From a bacterium (GTDB taxonomy: Bacteria > Zixibacteria > MSB-5A5 > GN15 > FEB-12): a DNA stretch of 64,000 bases. The translations under genes were made by a program, and so were the position numbers. The notes below the pieces were generated by a model. It had not been told where the DNA came from. It was given only the letters and a program-made list of their open reading frames with translations, and did not search any database. Every line of letters starts with the position of its first letter. The stretch's first letter is position 1. Where the stretch lies: assembly GCA_016708025.1 (NCBI GenBank), contig JADJGQ010000002.1, positions 124,001-188,000 on the forward strand. The letters are read 5' to 3'. Below are positions 9,501 to 19,000 of this stretch, in pieces.

Positions 9501-9901
9501 GCGGCTTCAAATGCAGCCCATCCCCAACGGGTCAGATCGGAAGCCGAAGCGGAAGCCTTCTCCATATAGGAGAACTGCACCGCCGGGAAACCGGACGCCG
9601 GAGGGTTGAAATCGACCGTACGGCCGATCGAAGAGTTGGACATCCAGTCGCGCCAAGTCTGCGCAACTAATGCACCACGAGAATCTACTGCCGGCTGAGC
9701 GGCACCCAGGGAAGAGGTCTGATAGCCGCGAGCAGCAGCCACCATTTGACCACGGCCATCTTCCAGGGCCAGGCTTCTCTGGAATAGACGTGCCTTCTCA
9801 ATGCGTGGATCGCTAGGGCGCAATTTGGCGTCAGCGGTGACTGCCAGCATCCCAACGAGCACGACCAGAAGGACGACAATCGAGAACCATTTCTTCGTCA
9901 T
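6524..9901 (-). CDS. Large exported protein with shared unknown domain and Cys-Pro twin dockerin tail
   Basis: The 1125-aa protein has a signal peptide (MTKKW followed by a hydrophobic run to about residue 23). I chose the ATG at 9901, with AAAGGA about 6 nt before it; the frame extends to a TTG five codons upstream. Residues about 30-580 are beta-rich with many Trp and Asp and look like a sialidase/BNR-type propeller, but I see no clear Asp-box and leave this open. About 590-695 resemble an Ig-like ASPM/SPD-2/Hydin domain (YTLTLENTGNTTLTF). Residues about 699-1048 match a domain in the metzincin at 50156-54331. The last 77 residues are a twin dockerin-like tail starting CCIGTRGNVN and ending LPNCP. 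It forms a single-gene unit with its own terminator. Role unknown. Confidence 0.85.
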   Translation of the reverse strand: MTKKWFSIVVLLVVLVGMLAVTADAKLRPSDPRIEKARLFQRSLALEDGRGQMVAAARGYQTSSLGAAQPAVDSRGALVAQTWRDWMSNSSIGRTVDFNPPASGFPAVQFSYMEKASASASDLTRWGWAAFEAATAGGSFVPPGGKVIVQSNLGGSVEAGSYPKIAVDATGTAFVGSYDFPDQAGSPATTQMHVTYDNGSLAGDFGGILDGSVMSEAVRDLGGIEAAETIWPTMDIYENGATTTIYLAAFENATGNDGAMKVYRKVGWTAANPDATWSLVFTDTTFFPTQDISCSRVSSRVGVAWPKFTPAGRTAGDTFQNDVHCAISPTGASGTWVRTNITNYSGAGYRAWLEVACLFDSGDKFHVIWNGGYTDGVDFGARRCRLFHWSEYVPGSIYTIFDAGWDPTLTDCVGGSNVMNVGKFSIAECDSRLYAIFTAWNWPGPDGTDPVDDCCASAAVNQAANGELYLSVSSSLTGNAWDVPRNLSDSYAPACDTGNCVDDRWASISRYGMDDALYTPAPSWTNALTYDLGTGYAGTKYLQVWYLTDRYPGGGILATPQGPLTNNDMRWIRLACVAPVPAALLSVNPGFIAYPEYTKPGVEKQYTLTLENTGNTTLTFSSITPVEDSAKPSAPAGWLGFSGAPASIPIAGSANMTLELNNGGIINTPTKTRVWGKLVFNYGPPAKTLNFPVEFIIADTIVGTTWDSITTQCGIRLTVASNGNMGNNFLGGANMGFPQPSPECDTDGGTLNAGDASIYMGDASPVIVRFTAPSTYIASWSIFQDGFSSNNGFKPLFPTSARGSFSAARWDGYNSGTFCTSDSLVKIEKTWWAPIGASNNDSCRFIIQRMRVFPFTIGSSVTNLAIGEGFDWDVATDSGTSNDIAGTDPTRRLVYMRGFTSADTGITNHNCYSNSLRVGGAALITMHMKDCVGGGSAGGTLYAGYNAANDSFVYPAGGFVPEELWANMQSTGYSNEARITDLHSVLVYKNGASNVGYTLPANDTLTIWTAMAVVRPTGGTALQAVDSLKKEIDKAFAWYANVRTCAGGCCIGTRGNVNKSVAETPDLSDLSLLISYLTVTPKPTLPCIDEANVNGSVAPTPDLSDLSLLISYLTVTPKPVLPNCP

Positions 9902-10383
9902 GCTTGTTCCTTTCAACTGTTTACGATAGTTCCCAGCGTATTTGTGATTACACTGATTTTCGAGTAAAAAAAAACGGAATGCAAAAGGTGCCGGTCGATG
10001 CCTATAACTTTACACATCGGCGGCGTAGTTGTTACTCTACTCTGTAAATCAACCTCCCTTCCTAACCTTATTCAGGTCGGTTGAGTTGGCGTCACTTACC
10101 CCTCGTCCGAAAGTGCCAACGAGACGTGAACTTTTGAAGTACGCGTTCAATAAAGTGATTTATACAACAGGCAACTCCGTCGTCCGACAGTCCGGTCACG
10201 ACTATCCACTCATCTTCTGATAAGGGGCTGGCGGAGATGCCACCTTCGCTAATATTCCGTGAGAATAAACCGGTAAGACCACACAAGCGGTCAAACTCAT
10301 GTTAAGACTTTTCCGAATGGTAACTTACTGAAAACTAGTACTTTTGTCAAGACTTTTAGTCCAAAATTGACCGGGACCGGGAA
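9902..10383. other. Gene-free region between the 1125-aa gene and the cadherin operon
   Basis: About 480 nt with no credible gene. On the minus strand it must contain the promoter and leader of the 1125-aa protein gene. A run of nine A lies near 9966 and several weak AT-rich -10 candidates are present, but none has a convincing -35 at the right distance. Confidence 0.5.
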
Positions 10384-10417
10384 CAAAAAGCCCGACTCGC
10401 ACACAGCAAGTCGGGCT
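10384..10417 (-). terminator. Intrinsic terminator of the four-gene surface-protein operon
   Basis: A 9-bp perfect stem (AGCCCGACT/AGTCGGGCT, 10389-10397 with 10409-10417) is followed on the minus strand by TTTTTG. It lies 37 nt after the stop codon of the 1840-aa protein. Confidence 0.9.
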
Positions 10418-10453
10418 CCAAAAAATCCCGTCGCATTCGATCTTTGGACGCAA

Positions 10454-13400
10454 TTATTGCGGCGGACGGGACCCGCCTTCATATAGGAAGTTGATCATGA
10501 ACGCCAGATCCGAAAGGTCAACTTTCGTATCCGCATTCACATCCGCCGTCTGAATGATCACCGGCGGCGGTCCCTGACGAAGCAGATAATTCACCAACGA
10601 GGCCAGATCAAGCAACGTATACCGGCCGTTCTGATCCAGGTCTCCGCGAAGGAAACTGACCACACGGAGGTTAGTCGCTGTTGTGGTGACCGCATTCTGG
10701 GCGTCGGTCGCCGTGAATTGCATCGCCCACAACTGGCCGACCAGGGTTGAGTCTGGAGTAAGTGAATAGACCCCAACACCATTCCCCGAGTCAACAAAGT
10801 TGCCGAACGGCAGGATCGGGCTGACCGCCAAAGCGATTGTCCCGTATTCCGGATCGGTTGCACGTATCACTATCTGCGTCAAGAAGTTAGATGCAATATT
10901 CAGGGTATCCGGCAGAGTCGTCGTAAAGCGGCTCGCCTGATTCCCCGCATCCGTCACGTTGATCGTCACATAGACCGAGTCGACCGCCGGTGGCGCGGCG
11001 GCATCCGTCGCGTAAAAGCGGACGACAAATGTCCCGGCTTGCGTGAAGTCCGGCGTGAAAGTGAACGTCCGCGAAAGCACACCCGCCGCAAAAGTCGCGT
11101 TGATCGGGATATTCGTCCCCGTAATCGTCGGCAGGCCGCCATCCGGGTCGCTCGCCGACACACTAAAGGTCAACGTCGATCCTTCGTTAATTGTAAACGG
11201 ACCCTCGCCCAGCGATATCACCAGATTCGGCGGCGCATTGCGATGACGAACAGTGATCTGGACCGATGAGGTCTGGGTCGTCAACAACGGATCGGTCTCA
11301 TCCTCGGCGATGAAATAAACGTTGTACAGGATCTGGGTATTGCCTACTGCTCCGGTTCCGCCCTGTGAATAGTTCGGAATGAAGGTCAGCACGCCTACAC
11401 CGTTGCCTGAATCAAAGAACGTCATGTTGGTCGCCAGTGAATCAGCCGTCGTCAGGCGGCAGCGGATATTCGGGAAGGTCAGATCTTCGTCGGCGGATGT
11501 AATGACATACCGCAGCGTGTCCCCTTCGAAGATCGTCCGGCCGCCGGTCGCAAAGATGATCGGGGCGATATTCGAATCAGCCACCGTGATCACGACCAGT
11601 TGCGAATCGAAGACGCCAGGGAAATCAATATCTTCCGCTCTGAAATAGACCGGATAGACAGCAGCATCAAAGTTGGTCGGCACCCAGGTGAACGAGGCCG
11701 CGCCGTTTCCGGAGTCTACCACGACTGCACCGACTGGAAGCGGTGACACCGACAATAAGGGGCGCGTGCCATCAGGATCGGTCCCGGAGAACCGGAAGAC
11801 CAGGGAGGCACGTTCCTTCACTGTACGGTCAGCTACGGTAGCCAGAACAGGCGGCTGGTTGCCTGCTTCAACGATCGTGATATCCACATACGCCGTGTCG
11901 AGCGAGGTGCCGTCATTGGCGATGATCCCAATACTAAAGCTTCCCGCCTGGGTAAAGCCCGGGGCAAAGATGATCCATCCGGTCCCATTGCCACGGTCGA
12001 AGAAATCTGCATTGACCGGCAAGGTGGAGTTGATCGCTGTCAATGTAACAGATCCGCCGTCCGGGTCAAAGGCGTGCACCACGATCGTGTCGGTCACACC
12101 CTCAACGATCGACGGTGTCGGGACGGTATCAAAGACCGGATTCTGATTGCCGGCATCCACCACCTGAATTGTGACAACCGAGCGATCGGTGGCCGAACCA
12201 TCGGACGCCAGGATCGTGACCGAGTAGAGGCGTGAATTGCCGCTATTGCCACCCTGCGTGAAATCAGGATTAAAGAGCAGATTGGCCGTGCCTGCACCGG
12301 TTGGCACGATCGAGGCATTCGCCGGAAGGTCCTGTCCTTCGATCGACGGTGCGCCGCCATCCGGATCGACAGCGCTGATGGCTACGACCAGTGACTGGCC
12401 TTCGCCGACTATGCGGGCCTCAGCCGATGCAAGATTCAGCACCGGGGGATTGTTGACCGGAACCACTGTCACCGGCACAACCACTGTTCCGGCAAGAGCC
12501 GGGATCCCCTGATCGGTCGCGTAGAACGTCACGTTGAGACTGCCGATCTGGCTGACATTCGGCGCCCACCGGAATGAACCAGTGTTGTTGCCATTGTCAG
12601 TAAAGATCGCGCCAAGCGGCAGTCCGGTCGCGGTCAGGAAAAGACGACGCGGCCATCCCGGATCGGTCGAGTCGACCGCCGTGATCGTGAAGCGCAGAGA
12701 GTCATTCACCTGCACCTGCTTCGGCGTAACTGCGCGGAAGAACGGGATCTGGTTGACATCATTGGTGGTCACGCGCACGATCTCTGTTCCGGGCGCGGAT
12801 GAACCATCCGAGGCCAGGAAAAAGATCGAGTCAATTCCGGCGTCAATAAAGTCCGGCGTATAGGTCAGGACCGCCGTACCGTTTCCATTATCTACAAAGG
12901 TGAAATTGCGCATCGTATTGGCGGAGACGCCGATCGCCGGAGCGAGCGGACTGTCCGGATCATCCGCCGTCACATTGATCACCAGTGTGCCACCCTCGGA
13001 GACCGCAGTATCCGGGATCGCCACGATGACCGGCGAAACGTTGCCCGACTCAGTGACTGTGATCGTCACCAGCTCAGAATCGGCCGCTGCACCATCACTC
13101 ACGAAGAACGTGACAGGATAGCTTCCGGCCTGCGTGAAGTCCGGCAGGAAACTGAAACTGCCGGTACCGTCGCCGTTATCGACAAATGTCGCGTTGGTCG
13201 GTAAAGCAGTCGTGCCAAGAGTCAACGGCGTGTTATCCGCGTCGCTGCCCGTGACGGTAAAGTTGAGCGTCGCTCCTTCCATCACAAAGCGAGCGCCGAT
13301 CGCCGCCAGCACAGGGGTCTGGTTACCGGCATCGTTCACCGTGATACTGACGACTTCGGAGTCAACATCCGCTGTCACGATACCATCGGTCGCATAGAAA

Positions 13401-15976
13401 GTGACGGAATACGGACCAGCCTGCAGGAAGGTCGGCGTCCAGGAGAAAGTCCCGGTTCCATCGCCATTATTCACGAATGACGCACCGGCCGGAAGGGCCG
13501 AGGTGGTCAGCGTAGGGATCGGACCATCACCATCGGTCGCACTGATGCCGAACGACAACAAGATGCCCTCGGTAACGCTCTGCGGGCCGATCGCCGCCAG
13601 GACAGGAGCCTGGTTGGTTTCGGTGACGTTGATCGCCACGATCTCGGTATCAGCCAGAGCGCCGTCGGACGCGATGAATGTCACCCCGTAGAAGCCGGAC
13701 TGAGTCAGATCAGGCGTAAAGCTGAAGTTGGCGGTGCCGTTGCCGTTGTCAGTCAATGTTGCATTGAGCGGCAGGTTGAGCGCAGTGAGAGTCGGAAGAG
13801 TTGCGTCCGGGTCGCTCGCGCTAATGACGAACGCCAGCGTATTCCCTTCGGAGACGCCACGCGGTCCAATATTGGCCAACACTGGCGCCTGGTTGCCTGC
13901 CTCGTTGACAGTGATCGCCACGACTTCAGAGTCAGTCGCAATCCCGTCGGTCGCGTAAAACGTCACGCTGTATGGCCCGGCCTGGGCAAAGCTTGGCGTG
14001 AAGTTGAAAGTGCCGGTGCCATTCCCGTTATCGAGGAACGTTGCATTCGCCGGAAGCGCAGACGTTGTCAGGGTCGGAGTTGAACCATCGCCATCCGACG
14101 CCGAGACGCCAAAGGTCAGCAACAGACCTTCGGTGATCGACCGCGCACCGATCGCCGCCAGGATTGGATCCTGGTTGGTGCCGGTGACGGTGATCGCGAC
14201 CACTTCGGAGTCGATCGCCGTGCCGTCAGATGCGTAGAACGTAACGCTGTATGGCCCGGCTTGCGTGAAGTCCGGCGCAAAGTTGAAAGTCCCGGTGCCA
14301 TTGCCGTTATCCGTGAAACTGGCATTGGTCGGGAGCGCTGAGGTCGTCAGGATCGGCGTGGTTGCATCGGGATCCGCTGCGGAAACGCCGAAGTTGAGAA
14401 CCGCACCTTCGGTTGTCGCACGCGGGCCGATCGCCGCAAGCACGGGCGACTGGTTCACGTTTGTTACCGTCACCACCACCTGCTCAGAGTCGATAGCTGT
14501 CCCATCCGAGGCATAGAAGGTGATGTTAAATGTCCCGGCCTGTGCAAAGCTCGGGTTAAAGTTGAATGTCCCGGTACCATTGCCATTGTCGACGAATGTC
14601 GCGTTGGCCGGCAGTGGAGTCGTGGTAGTCAGGATCGGCGTGGTGCCGTCGGCATCCGTGGCTGACACGCCAAAGTTCAGGTTCGCGCCTTCATTGACCG
14701 ACCGCGGGCCGATCGCCGCAAGCACCGGCAGTTGGTTCACGTTATTGATCGTGATCGTGACCACTTCGGAGTCGATGACTATCCCGTCGGTTGCATAGAA
14801 GGTCACGTTGACGGAACCGGACTGCGTGAAGTTCGGATTGAAATTGAAGGTTCCAGTCCCATTGCCGTTGTCGACAAAAGTCGCGTTGGCCGGAAGAGGA
14901 GTCGTGGTTGTCAGGGTCGGTGTGGTGCCATCGGCATCGGTCGCCGTGACGCCGAAGTTGAGGTTCGCACCTTCGTTGACCGACCGCGGGCCGATCGCCG
15001 CGAGAATGGGCGCCTGGTTACCAAGATAGGTAAAGGCCGCCGGAAGCGAGGCCGAAAGTCCGGCCGCCGTATTTGTAACCACCAGGTCGGCAGGACCGGC
15101 AGAGCCTGCCGGAGTGACCGCACTGATCTGGAACGGCGAATTAACTGTCACCGACGTCAGCGGTGCGCCATCGAGCGTCACCGTGGCGCCATTAACATCA
15201 AAGCCGGTACCGGCAATCACGACTGCCGTACCACCCAAACTCGATCCGCTGTTCGGCGTAATGGATGCGATCGCCGGAGCGGCAGGAGTGGCCGTGCTGA
15301 CTGTCAGGATCGCTGAATGCGGTCCAAGCTGACCGGCACCATTCTGGCCGATCAACAGGTAATCATATGATCCGCCACCCGAAACGGTGTTATCGACGAA
15401 GAAGCTGTCGATCTCACCGGCATCGGTCAGAAGACCGGCGGGATTGTCTATCCGGAAGAATGAGCCTTGCGAGGTCGAGGGACGACGGTAGACATGGTAA
15501 CTTACACCGGCGACCCGCGTCCAGGTCAGGACGACAGAGGTCGGCGAAATGATCCGCGCACTCATACCGGCAGGCGCAGCAGGCCAGGCAACTGTCCCCA
15601 GCGAGATATTCTCCTGCTGGAACGAATTGTTCGGAATAGTGCTCGCCAAAACAGCACCTTCACCATTCACCGTATTGAAGAAGCGATAGGTATACGGGTT
15701 GCCCGGTGTCTTGGAAAGGTAGTTCTGGAAATCGTCGAACCAGTTGCCGGCATCATATCCGGCGCCGATCGAGGATTCCAGACGGATCTCGTCATCCGTG
15801 TTGTTGGTGAATCCGTAGAAGCTGATCTCTCCGTTGGCCGGAGTCGTCAGGTTGGAATTCTGTACCGTGCCGAATATCGATCCTTGCGCAAAAGCAGACG
15901 ATATGGGCGTCATCAACAACAGTACGACAAGTCCAAGCAACTTCTGCATCCTAAGAAGTTCTTTTCTCTTTGCCAC
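10454..15976 (-). CDS. Giant exported protein with IPT/TIG domain, 15 cadherin-like repeats and C-terminal dockerin
   Basis: I place the start at the GTG at 15976: GGAGG (15988-15984) lies exactly 7 nt before it, while the frame runs on to 16027 without a better site. This gives 1840 aa with a signal peptide (LLGLVVLLLMTPISSAFAQ). A fibronectin III-like region near 130-230 is followed by an IPT/TIG domain (SITPNSGSSLGGTAVVIAGTG). About 15 cadherin-like Ig repeats of roughly 93 residues then follow, each beginning like NQAPVLAAIGPR and ending DSEVVAITV. The last 65 residues are a dockerin (GDLDQNGRYTLLDLASLVNYL, then DVNADTKVDLSDLAFMINFL). Such repeats usually form long calcium-stabilised adhesins. 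It is the last gene of the operon; its leader overlaps the end of the preceding gene. Repeats here are more diverged than in the neighbour. Confidence 0.9.
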   Translation of the reverse strand: MAKRKELLRMQKLLGLVVLLLMTPISSAFAQGSIFGTVQNSNLTTPANGEISFYGFTNNTDDEIRLESSIGAGYDAGNWFDDFQNYLSKTPGNPYTYRFFNTVNGEGAVLASTIPNNSFQQENISLGTVAWPAAPAGMSARIISPTSVVLTWTRVAGVSYHVYRRPSTSQGSFFRIDNPAGLLTDAGEIDSFFVDNTVSGGGSYDYLLIGQNGAGQLGPHSAILTVSTATPAAPAIASITPNSGSSLGGTAVVIAGTGFDVNGATVTLDGAPLTSVTVNSPFQISAVTPAGSAGPADLVVTNTAAGLSASLPAAFTYLGNQAPILAAIGPRSVNEGANLNFGVTATDADGTTPTLTTTTPLPANATFVDNGNGTGTFNFNPNFTQSGSVNVTFYATDGIVIDSEVVTITINNVNQLPVLAAIGPRSVNEGANLNFGVSATDADGTTPILTTTTPLPANATFVDNGNGTGTFNFNPSFAQAGTFNITFYASDGTAIDSEQVVVTVTNVNQSPVLAAIGPRATTEGAVLNFGVSAADPDATTPILTTSALPTNASFTDNGNGTGTFNFAPDFTQAGPYSVTFYASDGTAIDSEVVAITVTGTNQDPILAAIGARSITEGLLLTFGVSASDGDGSTPTLTTSALPANATFLDNGNGTGTFNFTPSFAQAGPYSVTFYATDGIATDSEVVAITVNEAGNQAPVLANIGPRGVSEGNTLAFVISASDPDATLPTLTALNLPLNATLTDNGNGTANFSFTPDLTQSGFYGVTFIASDGALADTEIVAINVTETNQAPVLAAIGPQSVTEGILLSFGISATDGDGPIPTLTTSALPAGASFVNNGDGTGTFSWTPTFLQAGPYSVTFYATDGIVTADVDSEVVSITVNDAGNQTPVLAAIGARFVMEGATLNFTVTGSDADNTPLTLGTTALPTNATFVDNGDGTGSFSFLPDFTQAGSYPVTFFVSDGAAADSELVTITVTESGNVSPVIVAIPDTAVSEGGTLVINVTADDPDSPLAPAIGVSANTMRNFTFVDNGNGTAVLTYTPDFIDAGIDSIFFLASDGSSAPGTEIVRVTTNDVNQIPFFRAVTPKQVQVNDSLRFTITAVDSTDPGWPRRLFLTATGLPLGAIFTDNGNNTGSFRWAPNVSQIGSLNVTFYATDQGIPALAGTVVVPVTVVPVNNPPVLNLASAEARIVGEGQSLVVAISAVDPDGGAPSIEGQDLPANASIVPTGAGTANLLFNPDFTQGGNSGNSRLYSVTILASDGSATDRSVVTIQVVDAGNQNPVFDTVPTPSIVEGVTDTIVVHAFDPDGGSVTLTAINSTLPVNADFFDRGNGTGWIIFAPGFTQAGSFSIGIIANDGTSLDTAYVDITIVEAGNQPPVLATVADRTVKERASLVFRFSGTDPDGTRPLLSVSPLPVGAVVVDSGNGAASFTWVPTNFDAAVYPVYFRAEDIDFPGVFDSQLVVITVADSNIAPIIFATGGRTIFEGDTLRYVITSADEDLTFPNIRCRLTTADSLATNMTFFDSGNGVGVLTFIPNYSQGGTGAVGNTQILYNVYFIAEDETDPLLTTQTSSVQITVRHRNAPPNLVISLGEGPFTINEGSTLTFSVSASDPDGGLPTITGTNIPINATFAAGVLSRTFTFTPDFTQAGTFVVRFYATDAAAPPAVDSVYVTINVTDAGNQASRFTTTLPDTLNIASNFLTQIVIRATDPEYGTIALAVSPILPFGNFVDSGNGVGVYSLTPDSTLVGQLWAMQFTATDAQNAVTTTATNLRVVSFLRGDLDQNGRYTLLDLASLVNYLLRQGPPPVIIQTADVNADTKVDLSDLAFMINFLYEGGSRPPQ

Positions 15977-16033
15977 TGTGGCACCTCCGGATATATCGAA
16001 ACGTGTTTTTCTCATACTCTCACCCACCGTTCC

Positions 16034-19000
16034 TTACTGAGGGAAAGTCGCGCTCGCGGCGTTGTTCGCCTGATACGGCTTGCCCGCCTTGACGGTGAAA
16101 TTGGTACCGAAACCGGCGGCAAAGCGGGATTGGTAGCTCTGCGATGCCGCAACAAATCTATTCAAAGTATTGAATCCGCCCGGGACATTGTTCAGTACGT
16201 CCTGCGCGGTAGCAAACTGCGATTCATGATCGAAGGGGATCGACAGGAAAGAATAATCCGTGCTGGCCGTTGTGATCAGTTGATAACTGATCGCCGACGG
16301 GGCCGGAACTCGTCCCGCGACCGAGAAGGTGGTCGCGTTGGCGGCATTGACCTGATAGATCCCGCCGGGGACTACAGAGAAATTGACGCCGAAGCCCGCC
16401 GCGAAGCGCGACTCGAAACTCTGCGACGTCGGATTGTAGTTATTCACCGTGTTGACGTTCGAGACGCCGATCGCGGCGATCAACTGCACCGCATTGGTGA
16501 TGCCGGTATTCGTAAACGGAACACAGATCAGGTTGAAGTCTGTGGTCGCCGTCGTGAGGATCGCATAATCATACTCGCCGACCCGATTGGAGACTGCCGA
16601 GCGATTCCCGTAGATGTCGTACGGGACGACAACGTAGAAGTACTGGTTCAGCGTATCTCCCACGACATTCGCGCCAAAGATGTTATTGTCAGTAAATGTC
16701 AGCGTGCCCGGTGTCACCGCGCCGATGGAGTCTGCCGATGTCGGCGCAAAATGCGCCATCGTATCGCGATAAATGATATACCCGCCCACCTGCGTCGGAA
16801 GACCGGCGGTGTCGAGCGTAATTGCACTCCAGTTCAACTGGATATTATCAGTGATAATAGCGATACTCAGATCCGTGATCGCCTGTGGCGGAGCGGCATT
16901 GATAGCACTCACCACCACCGTATCCGGAGTCGAGAACAAGTTGTTATCCGAAACGATCAACTGGAACGTGTAACTGCCTGGAAGCGGCGGCACAAATGAC
17001 GGCGTCGCCGTCAAAGCACCGGTCAACGTCACCGCGGTTCCACTAACCTGAGTCCAGGAGTAGGTGATGATCTCAAGGTCCGGATCGAATGACGACGTGC
17101 CATCCAGCAGGACGGTCGAGTTGACCGGCACATCGATCTGGTCGGTGCCGGCATTCGCCTGTGGCGCGCGGTTACTATTGTTTACCGTCAAGGTCACTCT
17201 CTCGCTATCAACATACTGGCCATCAGAGGCATAGAAGGTCACTTCGTAAACTCCGGCCTGGGTGAAATCAGGGGTCCAGTCGAAGTCGCCGGTGCCGTTA
17301 CCATTATCGGCAAAAGAGGCGCCTGACGGGAGCGACGAACTGGTCAACTGAGGGCTGGTACCATCGGGGTCGGACGCCGTTATGGTGAAGCTCAACAGCG
17401 AGTTCTCTGCTATCGACCGGGGGCCGATTGCCGTCAATACCGGCGCCAGATTCACCTCGGTAACCGTGATCGCCACGGTCTCAGAATCGATATCTTCGCC
17501 GTCATCAGCATAGAATGTTACTAAGTATAGTCCGGATTGCGTGAAGCTCGGGGTCCAGCTAAATGAGCCGGTACCGTCGCCATTGTCATCAAACGTTGAG
17601 CCAAGCGGCAATGCTGAGGTGGACAGCACCGGGAAGACACCATCACCATCTGTGGCCGTGACGCCAAAACTGAGGAGGACGTTTTCCGCTACGGACTGAG
17701 CGCCGATCGCCGCCAGGACCGGCGGCTGGTTAACATTACCAACCGTGATCTGCACGATCTCGGAGTCGACCGCTGATGAATCGTCGGTCGCGTAGAACGT
17801 AATATTGTAGACCCCGGCCTGCGCCTGGGTAGGCGACCAGTTAAACTGACCAGTGCCATTGGCGTTGTCAGTGAAGCTGGCACCAAGCGGCAGCGACGAT
17901 GTCGTCAGAGCGGCATTGGTCCCGTCAATGTCTGAAGACGAGACGCCGAATGACAGCGAAGCGCCTTCAGCCACGGCCCGCGGCCCAATAGCGGCGAGAA
18001 CAGGTGCGGCGTTGGCGTTACGGACCGTGATAGTCACGAGTTCACTATCGACGATCGAACCATCCGACGCGTAGAAGGTCACTGCATAGATTGCAGACTG
18101 AAGATAGGTCGGTGTCCAGGTCAGCGTACCGGTGCCGTTGCCGTTATTCACGAACGACGCACCCAGCGGCAATGCCGAAGTGGAAAGCGTCGGGAAGGTT
18201 GCATCGGGATCCGACGCCGAAATGTTAACCGTCAGTAACTGGCTCTCTGAAACAGAGCGAGCTCCGATAGCGGCCAGGACAGGCGCCTGATTACCGGCAT
18301 CATTAACTGTGATAACTACGACTTCGGAATCAACCAATCCGCCATCAGAGGTGCGGAAGGTGACATTGTATACACCAGCTTGAACGAAATTCGGGTCGAA
18401 ACTAAATGACCCGGTTCCGTTACCGTTGTCGGTGAAACTGGCATTCAACGGCAGCGTGGAGGTCGTAAAGGATGGTGTCGTTCCATCCGGATCAGTCGCT
18501 GAGATAGTAAACGAAAGGTTCAGTCCTTCGGTCACGGACCGCGGACCGATCGCCGCCAGAACAGGCGCCTGGTTGCCGGCCTCGGTGACAGTGATCGTCA
18601 CGAGTTCTGAGTCAATCGCAATTCCATCAGATGCATAGAATCTGACCGGGTAACTCCCTGACTGCACAAAATTGGGTGTCCAGGAGAATGATCCGGTTCC
18701 GTTGCCATTGTCAGTAAATGATGCGCCCAGCGGCAATGTTGATGTCGTCAGTGCCGGTATGGTTGAATCAGGGTCTGCGGCGGATACACCGAACGTCAGC
18801 AGCGAATTTTCGGGGATCGAACGTCCACCGATCGCCGCCAGGATCGGCAACTGGTTGCCGGCATCGTTTACGGTGATCGCTACTACTTCGGAGTCAACCG
18901 CCAGCGAGTCATCGGTCGCCCGGAATGTCACCGAGTAGACTCCCGCCTGATTGTAAAGCGGCGTCCAACTGAGTGTCCCGGTACCGTTGTTATTATCAAC

